Positions 12,580 through 21,165 of a DNA stretch of 64,000 nt are shown here, piece after piece. The notes below the pieces were generated by a model that saw nothing but the letters and a program-made list of their open reading frames with translations, had not been told where the DNA came from and ran no database searches. The DNA lies in assembly GCA_903893745.1 (NCBI GenBank), contig CAITNF010000006.1:117832-181831 (forward strand), read 5' to 3'. Source of the DNA: an uncultured Actinomycetes bacterium. GTDB taxonomy: Bacteria; Actinomycetota; Acidimicrobiia; Acidimicrobiales; RAAP-2. The position numbers and the translations under genes were made by a program. Within the stretch, counting starts at the first letter, position 1. Each line of letters opens with the position of its first letter.

Positions 12580-12606
12580 CCCTCTAGTCTGCCAGTCAGA
12601 CGAGGT

Positions 12607-13773
12607 CTACGACTCAGTACGTAAGCGTTCAACCACGTTCGCCAAGGTGGTTACGAGGAAGTCCACGTCCTGCTCCGTCGTTTCAGCCCCCATCGAGAGT
12701 CGCAGCGAGCCACTGGCTCGCTCCCGTGGCAGCCCCATTGCCGCCAGTACGTGACTGGGCTCGGCGGCCCCGCTCGAACAACTCGCCGCCGCCGAAGCAC
12801 AGATTCCCTCTTGATCGAGCAAGAACAACAACTCATCGCTGGCGAGATTCTCAAACGTCACGTGCACCGTGCCACTTAGTCGGCGAGCGGCGAGCGCCGT
12901 GACCGTACAACCGGGTAACGATGACAGGTTTCCAATGATGCGCTCTTGAAAATTCTGTACTCGTTCATTCACCTGCGTGAGTTCCCGCGCAGTGCACCGG
13001 ACAGCGGCGGCCAATCCTACGGCCGCGGCAACGTCTACCGTGCCGCCACGACGTCCGCGCTCCTGACCTCCACCGGGCACGACGGCATCGAGCTGCACGT
13101 CGCCGCGCACGATGAGTGCGCCGCTATTGACTGGACCACCAAGTTTGTGCGAACAGATCGAAACCATGTCAAACGCGGACGTCACCATCGGCAGATACAG
13201 CCAAGGTGACGCGGCCACGGCATCGGTGTGCAAAACCGTTCCACCCGGAATTACGTAGTTCACAATTGAACTAATGCCATCGAGAGGTTGACAGACACCC
13301 GTTTCGTTATTCGCGGTCATCACGCTGACAATTGCGGCATCGGGTCGTAGAGCATCGCGCAGCGAGTCGAGGTCGACCACCCCATCGGCGTCGACCTCGA
13401 CGAAGTGAACTGCAACGTCATCGTGGATTTGCGCCAGCATTTGGGCCGCGTCCAGCACCGCGTGATGCTCGATTCTCGACGTCACGATGGAAGTGCTGTC
13501 GTTATGGCGACGATGGTGGCCAACGACTCCAGCTATCGCAAGGTGGCACGACTCAGTACCTCCGGCGGTGAAGATAACTTCACCCGGCTCGGCGCCAACA
13601 AATTGCGCTACCTCATCGCGAGCCTCTTCGATGGCGCGACGCGCTTCACGGGCGGCTCGGTGACTTCCCGAGGGATTACCGACCACTCCATGTTGCCAAG
13701 GCTCCATTGCCTCGACTACTTCGTCGCGCCGTGGCGCCGACGCAGCGTGATCGAAGTAGTACTGGCTACTCAC
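12607..13773 (-). CDS. Cysteine desulfurase, IscS/NifS family
   Basis: PLP enzyme that converts cysteine to alanine and transfers persulfide sulfur. 388 residues; PLP-binding Lys210 in SHKLGGP and catalytic Cys332 in AAASCSSGAAEPS. The GTG start overlaps the gabD stop by 4 bp (GTGA). It sits directly upstream of mnmA, with no iscU- or sufU-like scaffold in the window, so supply of sulfur for tRNA thiolation is the most likely role; Fe-S cluster assembly remains possible. Confidence 0.94.
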   Translation of the reverse strand: MSSQYYFDHAASAPRRDEVVEAMEPWQHGVVGNPSGSHRAAREARRAIEEARDEVAQFVGAEPGEVIFTAGGTESCHLAIAGVVGHHRRHNDSTSIVTSRIEHHAVLDAAQMLAQIHDDVAVHFVEVDADGVVDLDSLRDALRPDAAIVSVMTANNETGVCQPLDGISSIVNYVIPGGTVLHTDAVAASPWLYLPMVTSAFDMVSICSHKLGGPVNSGALIVRGDVQLDAVVPGGGQERGRRGGTVDVAAAVGLAAAVRCTARELTQVNERVQNFQERIIGNLSSLPGCTVTALAARRLSGTVHVTFENLASDELLFLLDQEGICASAAASCSSGAAEPSHVLAAMGLPRERASGSLRLSMGAETTEQDVDFLVTTLANVVERLRTES

Positions 13774-15134
13774 GCCACAAAATATGACTTGGCATTCGTG
13801 AACTCACGCATGCCGTAGACCGAGAGCTCTCGGCCATACCCCGAAGCCTTGGTACCGCCAAAAGGCAGTTCAGGCATCGAGGCAACAACCGCGTTCGCAA
13901 AGACCATCCCCGCGTCGATACCGGCAATGGCGGCGTCAATTTCGACGGGGTCCGTCGCCCAAATTGATCCGCCGAGTCCCCACGGCGTGTCATTCGCAAC
14001 TCGAATAGCTTCGTCCATGTTGTCAACGACGTACACCACCGCTACCGGACCAAAGAGTTCCTCACAACCGGCCGGTGAGTCGCTCGGCACGTCGGTCAGC
14101 ACTGTGGCGGGATAGTAGTAACCCTTCCCCCCAGTAGGAGCGCCCCCGGTGTGGGCAGTAGCGCCCGCGGCAACGGACTTGGCGACCTGCTCCGTTATCT
14201 GATCAAACTGCGCCTTGTTGGCGAGTGGTCCCAGTGCCGTGGCTGGATCCATTGGGTCGCCTACTTGCACAGCGGCCATGGCCTCCACGAAGCGTGGGAC
14301 GAACTCATCGGCGACGTCGCGAAGCACGATAAAGCGCTTCGAATTAATGCAGGCTTGACCATTATTTTGCACTCGCGCGTTTACCGCCATGGGCACGGTC
14401 TTATCAAGATCAGCCGACGCCCCCACGATAAACGCGTCAGAGCCACCGAGTTCCAGCACGCTCTTCTTAAGATTTCGCCCAGCGGCCGATCCCACTGCAC
14501 GACCCGCACCTTCCGAGCCCGTCAGGGTTACGCCAGCAATACGGGGATCACCAATTACCTCCTCGGCAACCTGGTGACCTATAAAGAGATTCGTCACTGC
14601 ACCCTTGGGGAATCCGGCTCGCTCAAAAAGGTTGGTTACGTACAGTGCCGATCCAGGAACGTTCGAGGAATGCTTGAGCAACGTGACGTTGCCCGCCATC
14701 AAACTGGGCGCCGCAAATCGAATGAACTGCCAGAAAGGGAAATTCCACGGCATGACGGCGAAGATTGGGCCAATCGGTTCGTAACGCACGCCACTTCGTG
14801 AGCCACTCGTTTGAATCACTTCGGGAGCCAGAATCTTCTCCGCGTGCTCGGCGTAGTAGCGCATCGTGAACGCACACTTGGCCGCTTCGCCCTTGGCCGA
14901 GGCAAACGTCTTGCCCATTTCGCTCGTCATCAGTTCAGCCGCAACCGGTATTTCGCTCTCGAGCAATTCGGCGGCTCGAATCATCAGAAGCGCTCGCTCG
15001 GCCATTGGCGTAGTGCTCCACGTTTTAAAGGTGGCTGCGGCCTGCGCAATAGCTGCTTCGACCTCATCGGACGTGTGGCCCTGGTATTCGGCAATGACTT
15101 CTTCGGTGGCGGGGTTAATTGCGGTAAATGACAT
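13770..15134 (-). CDS. gabD: Succinate-semialdehyde dehydrogenase, GabD1-like
   Basis: NAD(P)-dependent aldehyde dehydrogenase of 454 residues. Catalytic Glu lies in LELGGSDAFIV and catalytic Cys in NNGQACINSKRF; both motifs are typical of the GabD1 group of actinobacteria, which oxidises succinate semialdehyde from GABA. The early MPWNFPFWQ and TGSEGAGRAVG cofactor segments are present. It starts 4 bp after the MFS stop and overlaps the cysteine desulfurase by 4 bp. A role in finishing the GABA/putrescine breakdown encoded at 25-31 kb and 47-49 kb is plausible. Exact substrate is inferred. Confidence 0.88.
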   Translation of the reverse strand: MSFTAINPATEEVIAEYQGHTSDEVEAAIAQAAATFKTWSTTPMAERALLMIRAAELLESEIPVAAELMTSEMGKTFASAKGEAAKCAFTMRYYAEHAEKILAPEVIQTSGSRSGVRYEPIGPIFAVMPWNFPFWQFIRFAAPSLMAGNVTLLKHSSNVPGSALYVTNLFERAGFPKGAVTNLFIGHQVAEEVIGDPRIAGVTLTGSEGAGRAVGSAAGRNLKKSVLELGGSDAFIVGASADLDKTVPMAVNARVQNNGQACINSKRFIVLRDVADEFVPRFVEAMAAVQVGDPMDPATALGPLANKAQFDQITEQVAKSVAAGATAHTGGAPTGGKGYYYPATVLTDVPSDSPAGCEELFGPVAVVYVVDNMDEAIRVANDTPWGLGGSIWATDPVEIDAAIAGIDAGMVFANAVVASMPELPFGGTKASGYGRELSVYGMREFTNAKSYFVA

Positions 15135-15138
15135 GGGA

Positions 15139-16389
15139 CTAGTCTGCCACGAAATTGGTGACCTGAACCGGCGTTGATTGAATTTCAGCCCAGTAGGTGG
15201 ACGAAAACATACTGACCGTAATCATGACGAGCAGCAGCAAGGCGGCGCTCACTTCGGTAATAGTTCGTACTCCCCAAATTTTGGCCAAAGTGGTTTGGAT
15301 AACCGCACCGAGCGGGTACCCCAATGAAAGGGAAAGTGTGTAGAGCGAAAGAATTCTGGAACGTTCGTTAGCCGGAGCGTGCAGCTGCACCGAGGCGTTG
15401 AGTCCAGTCAGAATACCGAGGTATGCACCACCGAGCACCGTGAGGGCCAGGACTGCGACGACCAAGTTTGGCGCCACCCCGTAGACAATGGCGGCCACGG
15501 CGCCCATTACAACTGAGAGTCGCAAGACCAGAATTCTCGAGGTTCGCCGCGCGAGGGCCGGGAGCGTGAGCGCTCCAGTTACGGCGCCAACGCCTTGGGC
15601 CGTCACGAGCCACGAAGTGCCAACCTTTCCCGCGTGCAGTACGTCAATTGCCATGGCGGGGACCAGCGTTATGAACGGACTTAGCAAGAGCGCAACCGTA
15701 CCAATCCCGAGAATCGGATAGCGGCACCCTTTCACCGACCAAGCAACTCGTGCGCCGACTTTCAGTTCTGACCAGATGCGAATTTGAGTGGTCTTGGGCG
15801 GACGTGGCGCACTCCTAACAAACGCAAACGTCACCACTACAAATAGAAACGAGGCGGCATTTGCGGCAAAGCAGATACCGGGTGAACCCACCGCCAATGC
15901 CACACCGGCACAGAGAGGGCCAATTATGCGACCCAAATTGAACTGGGCCGAGGAGAGCGCGACGGCGCTCAGCACTTCTTCGCGCGTGACCAAATCAGGC
16001 AAAAGTGACTGCCATGCCGCCCACGATGCAAAACTTGCAAATCCTTCAATCAACGCGAGGTAGCACGCCAAACTTGGTGTGAGGTGATGACTGAGCTCAG
16101 CTACCGCTAGAGAACTTGCGGTGAGCGCCATCACGATGTTGTTGAATTGGATCCAACGCTGGCGATTCCATCGATCGGCGATCACCCCACCAATCGGTGC
16201 ACCAAACAGGCTCGGAGCCCACGCGGCCACGGTGAGTAGTCCGAGCCATCGTGCATCATGCGTAGTTTGGGTCAAAAAAACGCCGAGGGCGACAGTCTGC
16301 ATCCAGGTGCCAGTCGAGGAGACAAAGGATGAAGTGAGTGCGAGGGCAAAACTCCGATGGCGAAGTGGGGCAAATGAGGTGAATGCCAT
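15139..16389 (-). CDS. MFS exporter, EntS/DHA3-like
   Basis: 416 residues with about 12 hydrophobic segments. The N-terminus (FRHRSFALAL-like, SSTGTWMQTVALGVFLTQ) and the motif A region GGVIADRWNRQRWIQ match the MFS_3 group that includes enterobactin and macrolide exporters. The stop is 4 bp before the gabD start, so the two genes are probably cotranscribed. Substrate unknown. Confidence 0.85.
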   Translation of the reverse strand: MAFTSFAPLRHRSFALALTSSFVSSTGTWMQTVALGVFLTQTTHDARWLGLLTVAAWAPSLFGAPIGGVIADRWNRQRWIQFNNIVMALTASSLAVAELSHHLTPSLACYLALIEGFASFASWAAWQSLLPDLVTREEVLSAVALSSAQFNLGRIIGPLCAGVALAVGSPGICFAANAASFLFVVVTFAFVRSAPRPPKTTQIRIWSELKVGARVAWSVKGCRYPILGIGTVALLLSPFITLVPAMAIDVLHAGKVGTSWLVTAQGVGAVTGALTLPALARRTSRILVLRLSVVMGAVAAIVYGVAPNLVVAVLALTVLGGAYLGILTGLNASVQLHAPANERSRILSLYTLSLSLGYPLGAVIQTTLAKIWGVRTITEVSAALLLLVMITVSMFSSTYWAEIQSTPVQVTNFVAD

Positions 16390-16440
16390 GATCCCGGACC
16401 GGGCAGTTAGTTCACGCCCACCACGAGCGACACCAACTGC

Positions 16441-16563
16441 TTACTGGTCACGCCTCTTTCGTCGAGGTCGTAGCGCGAACCACCACACCGACACGATGGT
16501 AACGAGTGCGCCGACGACACCGATTTTTGACTTTAGGCCTTTGCCCCTCATGTTTTCCACCAT
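16441..16563 (-). CDS. Predicted 40-residue single-span membrane peptide
   Basis: Small frame in the 404-bp gap between ileS and the MFS gene. The product has a polar N-terminus (MVENMRGKGLKSK), one hydrophobic helix (IGVVGALVTIVSVWWFAL) and a strongly basic tail (RPRRKRRDQ), as expected for a small inner-membrane protein. Support for reality is a TACGAT box exactly 6 nt before the ATG at 16563, the same leaderless arrangement seen at many genes in this window. A second ATG at 16551 is an alternative start. No homologue is recognised; function unknown. Confidence 0.55.
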   Translation of the reverse strand: MVENMRGKGLKSKIGVVGALVTIVSVWWFALRPRRKRRDQ

Positions 16564-16659
16564 TTCCTTATCGTACCGTGCAAAACACGGAGGTCCCCGA
16601 AACTTCTGATGGTCATGTCAGAGGCTAAAACTGGACCCGACTGAGGAACTCCAAGTCGA

Positions 16660-16680
16660 GACTGACGCAATTTGTCAGTC
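16660..16680. terminator. Inverted repeat downstream of ileS (possible terminator)
   Basis: GACTGAC, 7-nt loop, GTCAGTC, 114 bp after the ileS stop on the minus strand. A second hairpin with a 6-bp stem (ACGTCG/CGACGT) lies at 16752-16769, 25 bp after the stop. Neither has a T-run, so termination is only suggested. The rest of 16564-16793 shows nothing else. Confidence 0.25.
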
Positions 16681-16793
16681 AACCGCTCGCCAAGTGGCCT
16701 CGTAACACGTCAATGTTAACGGCGATAGCGCTCATCTTCACAACCCAGATCACGTCGTCGTGGCGACGTTACTTCCAAATTGATCCGGGTCAA

Positions 16794-19700
16794 CTAAATA
16801 CGAGAAACCCACGCTCGGGCTTCGCGTTCATCATCGAGTTCCAACAGCGTTCCATCGCCGAGTCCCTCACCGACCACTACCTCACTCGCCAAAACCTCGT
16901 TAGCCAGCAAGCTAAATCCATCTTGGAGATCGTCGATTCCCGAGACGTGCAAAACAATGCGGTCCGACACGTCAAAACCAGAGAGCTTTCGCAGATCTTG
17001 GATCTGACGCACCACGTCTCGAAGGTAACCACGACGGCGTAACTCGTCGTTGAGGGTGAGATCAAGCGCAATCACCTCACCACCTTCACGCGACACCGCG
17101 AAACCACCTTGACTCTTTACCCTCAACTCCACGTCGTCACCGCTAAGGTCAAATTTTCCAGTCGAAAGGGTCAGCGTAATTGCCCCACCCGCCTCTAATG
17201 TGGCGGCCGCTTCGACAGAATCTAGAGCGGCGAGGGCGGGTTTTAGCTCCTTCACCGCTTCACCAAGCCGTGGGCCAACCGTCCGAAAATTTGGTACGAG
17301 TTCAAAGCTCAGTACGTCAGCTAACTCTGAGCCGTACTCCAACACGTCCACGTTCAATTCGTCTTCGACAACCCCCGCAGGTGGAGCCGGTGAACCCAGT
17401 GGCAAGAAGACGAGTGCTCGAGCGAGGGGCTGGCGTACTTTAATTCCCGCTTCCGCGCGGGCAGCTCGGCCCAGCGACGTAAGTCGACGAGCGACTTCCA
17501 TAGAGTTCTCCAACTCTTCGTCACGAGTGTTTGGCATCGAGAGGGGCCAGTTGGTCAAGTGAACCGAATCACTGGGCTCAACCTCAAAGAGGTCGTGGAA
17601 GAGACGTTCGGCCACGAACGGGCAGAACGGTGCGAGCAGCAACGTAATTCGCTGTAACACGTCGAGCAACGTGGCTTGGGCCGCGAGTGAGTCCGAGCGT
17701 GGCGCCGTTGGGTCGGTTCGCCAAAAACGGCGGCGGCTCCGACGTACGTACCAGTTCGAGACGTCATCAATCAACTTGGCGAGTGCATCGGTGCCACTGA
17801 GAGGTTCGTAGCCGTCAAGCGATGCGGTGACCAAGGTGGTTACGTGATCGAGCCGTGACAAAATCCATCGGTCAATGGCAGCCCGCTGCGTCGGCGGTGG
17901 AATCTCCGGATCGTTGGGATCAAAGTGATTGAGAGATGCGTACGTACTAAAGAAGCTGAACGTATTCCATAGCGTGGCTAAGGTCTCGCGCAGTGAGGCG
18001 TCAATGGCGTTCAAACCGGCGCGTGTTGAGGTCCAAGGTGAACCTTGGGAAAACATCCACCAGCGCAACGGATCGGCTCCACGAGTGTTCAACACTTCCC
18101 AAGGGTCGATGACGTTACCGACTGATTTACTCATCTTGCGACCGTTTTCGTCGACAATATGACCCAAACAAAGAACGTGCTCGTAGGGCTTCGTGCCAAA
18201 GACCAACGTGTTAACCGCCAACAGTGAATAGAACCAGCCTCGAGTTTGATCAATCGCTTCGGCCACGAGTTGCGCCGGGAACTGCATTGCTTCTCGGGAA
18301 CCAAGAACGTGGGGAAAGCCCACCTGTGCCGCCGGCATCGCTCCAGAATCAAACCAGGCGTCAATTACTGGTTCCACTCGGCGCGCGGGCTCGCGGCACG
18401 TGCGACAGCTAATGATGATCTCATCAATGTTGGGTCGGTGGGGATCTAAACCCGTAAGGTCACGTCCCGCCAACTCACCAAGTTCCTTGATCGAACCCAC
18501 GCAGGTGAAATGATCACTCTCACAGCGCCAGATGGGCATCGGCGTTCCCCAGAATCGGTCACGCGAGAGTGCCCAGTCGACGTTATTTTGCAGCCACTCG
18601 CCCATGCGGCCCTCACGAATGTGCGCAGGGTGCCAGTCAACAGTGGCATTCTCACTAATTAGTTGCTCTTTGAACTGACTCGTAGCGATGTACCAACTCG
18701 GCTTTCCCCAATAGATCAGCACCGTCGAGCAACGCCAGCAATGAGGTAACGAGTGGGTGTAGTCAAATCGACGTAGCAACAGTGAACGTCGCTCTAATTC
18801 ATTGTTGATCGTTGGATTGGCCGCGCGGACTCCTTGTCCTTCTAACCAACTCACCTCGGACGTGAAGCAGCCGTCGGGTCCCACCGGATTAACAGTTGGC
18901 AAGCCGTACTGCCGGGCAATTTGGCGGTCAATCTCTCCAAAGGCTGGGGATTGATGCACGAGCCCGGTACCGTCTTCGGTAGTCACGTAATCGGCCATGA
19001 CGATGTAACAGGCGTCGACTCCGTCGGGCAGCGGCACGTCGTTGAAGGGGCGCTCGTAGTGAACGCCCGCCAAGCTGCTTCCCGCCATGGTGGCGGTCAC
19101 CACTGCGTCGTCGCCAAAGACCGCTTCAACGAGAGGCTCAGCCACCAACATGCCGTCAACAACCGCGTACGTCACGTCGGGATTCACAGCCACCGCAACG
19201 TTGGACAACAGTGTCCACGGCGTAGTCGTCCACACCGCAAGGTGCGTCGCACCATTTAAACCACCATGTGCCGCGGCGTCAGTGATACGAAGTCGCACGT
19301 AACAGCTTTCGTCGACTTCGTCGGTGTACACCCCCGGTTGGCCCAGTTCGTGGCTCGACAGCGCCGTACCGCATCGGGGACAGTACGGAACGACTTTCAA
19401 ATCTTCATAGAGCAAACCCCGATCAAAGAGTTGCTGAAGTTGCCACCACACGGACTCGACGTACGCGGGATGGAACGTGTAGTACGCGTGCTCCATGTCC
19501 GTCCAGTAGCCAATCCGTTCAGTGAGGCGCTCAAATTCGCTCACGTACGTAAGGACTGATTCCTTGCACAGCCGCGTGAACTCCTCAATGCCGACCTGAT
19601 TCACAATGGCCTGTTTGCCCGAGATGCCTAGTTGCTTTTCAACCTGCACTTCTACTGGCAGCCCGTGGGTATCCCAACCAGCACGGCGAGCCACATAACG

Positions 19701-19928
19701 CCCTTGCATTGTTTGATAGCGACAGAAGAGATCCTTATAGACCCGTGCCCAGACGTGGTGCAAGCCGGGCATCCCGTTGGCGGTGGGAGGTCCCTCATAG
19801 AAGACCCAGGGTTCGGCACCTTCTCGCAGGCGCATCGAGCGAGCAAAGACGTCGTGACTCTTCCAGCGAGCGAGTTCGGCCTCTTCAATGGCCACAAAAT
19901 CAAGTTCGGCGCTGACGGGGCGGAACAC
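16794..19928 (-). CDS. ileS: Isoleucyl-tRNA synthetase, eukaryote-type (IleRS2)
   Basis: Charges tRNA(Ile). 1044 residues, with GWDTHGLPVEVQVEK and the long C-terminal domain that mark the eukaryote-like IleRS2 group, in which naturally mupirocin-insensitive enzymes occur. The class I signature normally HxGH reads GLHH (residues 55-58), while the second signature KMSKS is intact (GRKMSKSVGN). The editing domain and zinc-type cysteines (YCPRCG) are present. Start is GTG at 19928 with a strong GAAGGAG site 5 nt upstream. No T-box leader fits the 72-bp upstream gap. Confidence 0.97.
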   Translation of the reverse strand: MFRPVSAELDFVAIEEAELARWKSHDVFARSMRLREGAEPWVFYEGPPTANGMPGLHHVWARVYKDLFCRYQTMQGRYVARRAGWDTHGLPVEVQVEKQLGISGKQAIVNQVGIEEFTRLCKESVLTYVSEFERLTERIGYWTDMEHAYYTFHPAYVESVWWQLQQLFDRGLLYEDLKVVPYCPRCGTALSSHELGQPGVYTDEVDESCYVRLRITDAAAHGGLNGATHLAVWTTTPWTLLSNVAVAVNPDVTYAVVDGMLVAEPLVEAVFGDDAVVTATMAGSSLAGVHYERPFNDVPLPDGVDACYIVMADYVTTEDGTGLVHQSPAFGEIDRQIARQYGLPTVNPVGPDGCFTSEVSWLEGQGVRAANPTINNELERRSLLLRRFDYTHSLPHCWRCSTVLIYWGKPSWYIATSQFKEQLISENATVDWHPAHIREGRMGEWLQNNVDWALSRDRFWGTPMPIWRCESDHFTCVGSIKELGELAGRDLTGLDPHRPNIDEIIISCRTCREPARRVEPVIDAWFDSGAMPAAQVGFPHVLGSREAMQFPAQLVAEAIDQTRGWFYSLLAVNTLVFGTKPYEHVLCLGHIVDENGRKMSKSVGNVIDPWEVLNTRGADPLRWWMFSQGSPWTSTRAGLNAIDASLRETLATLWNTFSFFSTYASLNHFDPNDPEIPPPTQRAAIDRWILSRLDHVTTLVTASLDGYEPLSGTDALAKLIDDVSNWYVRRSRRRFWRTDPTAPRSDSLAAQATLLDVLQRITLLLAPFCPFVAERLFHDLFEVEPSDSVHLTNWPLSMPNTRDEELENSMEVARRLTSLGRAARAEAGIKVRQPLARALVFLPLGSPAPPAGVVEDELNVDVLEYGSELADVLSFELVPNFRTVGPRLGEAVKELKPALAALDSVEAAATLEAGGAITLTLSTGKFDLSGDDVELRVKSQGGFAVSREGGEVIALDLTLNDELRRRGYLRDVVRQIQDLRKLSGFDVSDRIVLHVSGIDDLQDGFSLLANEVLASEVVVGEGLGDGTLLELDDEREARAWVSRI

Positions 19929-20000
19929 GGTTCTCCTTCAATGAGTCCCCCAATCGTAGTGAACGAGACGGATCACACGAGTCGCTCCTACGCTGGCCCC

Positions 20001-20471
20001 ATGGCAGTGACCATTTCCCTCGAATCTGTCACGTCACGTGACGCACAGACCGTTCTTGATGCCGCCGTCGTCGAACTCAACAGACGGTACGGCGGCTCTG
20101 ACGATGGCCCCAAGCTGCTCCCCAGCGAGTTGGAGCCACCTCGAGGACTGTTTCTCGTGGCCCGACTCGACCAAGAACTGGTTGGCGGTGTCGGACTTCG
20201 CTCCATTGGTCCTGCCGACGAGCTGATTGGTGAGGTCAAGCGACTTTGGGTCCGTGACGACTTTCGCCGGCTCGGCATCGCGTCGTCGCTCATGAGTTCA
20301 CTCGAGCAGCACGCCAAGATTATTGGCTACCTACAACTCTTTCTCGAGACCGGCTGGGCGCAGCCCGAAGCGCAGGCTTTCTATCCGAAGCACCTTTGGC
20401 AGCCGGTAGAAGAGTTCCCTTTCGGCGCCCACAGCCACGAAGGGGCATTTCGCTTCACGAAAGTTTTGTAA
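20001..20471 (+). CDS. GNAT family N-acetyltransferase
   Basis: 156-residue acetyltransferase with the acetyl-CoA loop in VKRLWVRDDFRRLGIASSLM and the C-terminal strand QLFLETGWAQPEAQAFYPK. The frame is open far upstream, but that part is antisense to ileS. The ATG at 20001 has TACGCT exactly 6 nt upstream, predicting a leaderless mRNA. It converges on the HAD gene with a 17-bp overlap of coding ends. Substrate unknown. Confidence 0.85.
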   Translation: MAVTISLESVTSRDAQTVLDAAVVELNRRYGGSDDGPKLLPSELEPPRGLFLVARLDQELVGGVGLRSIGPADELIGEVKRLWVRDDFRRLGIASSLMSSLEQHAKIIGYLQLFLETGWAQPEAQAFYPKHLWQPVEEFPFGAHSHEGAFRFTKVL

Positions 20472-21126
20472 TTTCGAAGCGCTCATCGAGCCACGACGGC
20501 TCGAGATCTTCCAGCGAAACGAGCACGAGGTCAGCAATCACAAAAGCTGGTTCATTTCGATCTTCAGCGGTGGGAACGGCGACCACCATCATTCGTCCAG
20601 CCTTGGCGGCGAGAACCCCCGCGGCGGAGTCTTCGAAAACAAGACATTGATTCGCGGTGACATCGAGTGCCGCGGCGGCGCTCAAAAAAACGCCTGGATG
20701 GGGTTTACCAAAAGCCTCGAACTCGGCGGAGTGCACCGAAGAAAAATAGTGACGCAATTTGAAGTGCGACAAACACCGCTCAATTAAGGCGAGCGGCGTG
20801 GAACTAGCCAACGCGAGCGGTCCACGTTCGCCAGTCAACTCGATCGCGTTGATCGCACCGGGTAGGAGTTGGCCCTTCGCTTCGACGAGGTCACCAACTC
20901 GTCGAAGAAGTTGGCCAACAACCTCAGATTGACTCGGTCCGGACCACGGTGACTGGCGGTACCAGTAGTCCACTACTTCGGCGACGAACATTCCTTTGGT
21001 CGACCGATCGCCCTGCGTGGCGATGGGGACACCGAGCGCTCCCAAAATCTCTAATTCAGCTTCGTGCCAGAGGATCTCTGAGTCAATCAGCAGTCCGTCC
21101 ATGTCAAAGAGCGTCGCTCGAACCAT
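20455..21126 (-). CDS. HAD-superfamily phosphatase, beta-phosphoglucomutase/sugar-phosphatase type
   Basis: 223 residues with all HAD motifs in order: DMDGLLIDSE (nucleophile Asp and acid/base Asp), LASSTP, the Lys in FGKPHP and the acidic FEDSAAGV. The cap domain follows motif I, as in hexose-phosphate phosphatases such as YniC. The ATG at 21126 is chosen; a GTG at 21147 would add 7 residues and has TACCGT 7 nt upstream. That box overlaps the divergent box of the next gene on the other strand. Confidence 0.88.
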   Translation of the reverse strand: MVRATLFDMDGLLIDSEILWHEAELEILGALGVPIATQGDRSTKGMFVAEVVDYWYRQSPWSGPSQSEVVGQLLRRVGDLVEAKGQLLPGAINAIELTGERGPLALASSTPLALIERCLSHFKLRHYFSSVHSAEFEAFGKPHPGVFLSAAAALDVTANQCLVFEDSAAGVLAAKAGRMMVVAVPTAEDRNEPAFVIADLVLVSLEDLEPSWLDERFEITKLS

Positions 21127-21153
21127 CGCGCTCGTTGCTCTACTCACGGTAAC

Positions 21154-21160
21154 TACGGTA
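21154..21160. promoter_or_regulatory. Overlapping divergent -10-like boxes
   Basis: TACGGT (plus, 21154-21159) ends 6 nt before the GTG at 21166. TACCGT on the minus strand (21160-21155) ends 7 nt before the GTG at 21147. The core CTACGGTAG is almost symmetric, so the two divergent genes may compete for the same polymerase site. Confidence 0.4.
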
Positions 21161-21165
21161 GTGGA

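Noticed and set aside
19632..20000. N-terminal extension of the first GNAT protein
   Set aside because: It is antisense to ileS, and the acetyltransferase domain begins at the ATG at 20001, which has a matching -10 box.
19929..20000. T-box leader for ileS
   Set aside because: Only 72 bp separate ileS from the divergent gene, too short for a T-box, and a plain strong ribosome site is present.
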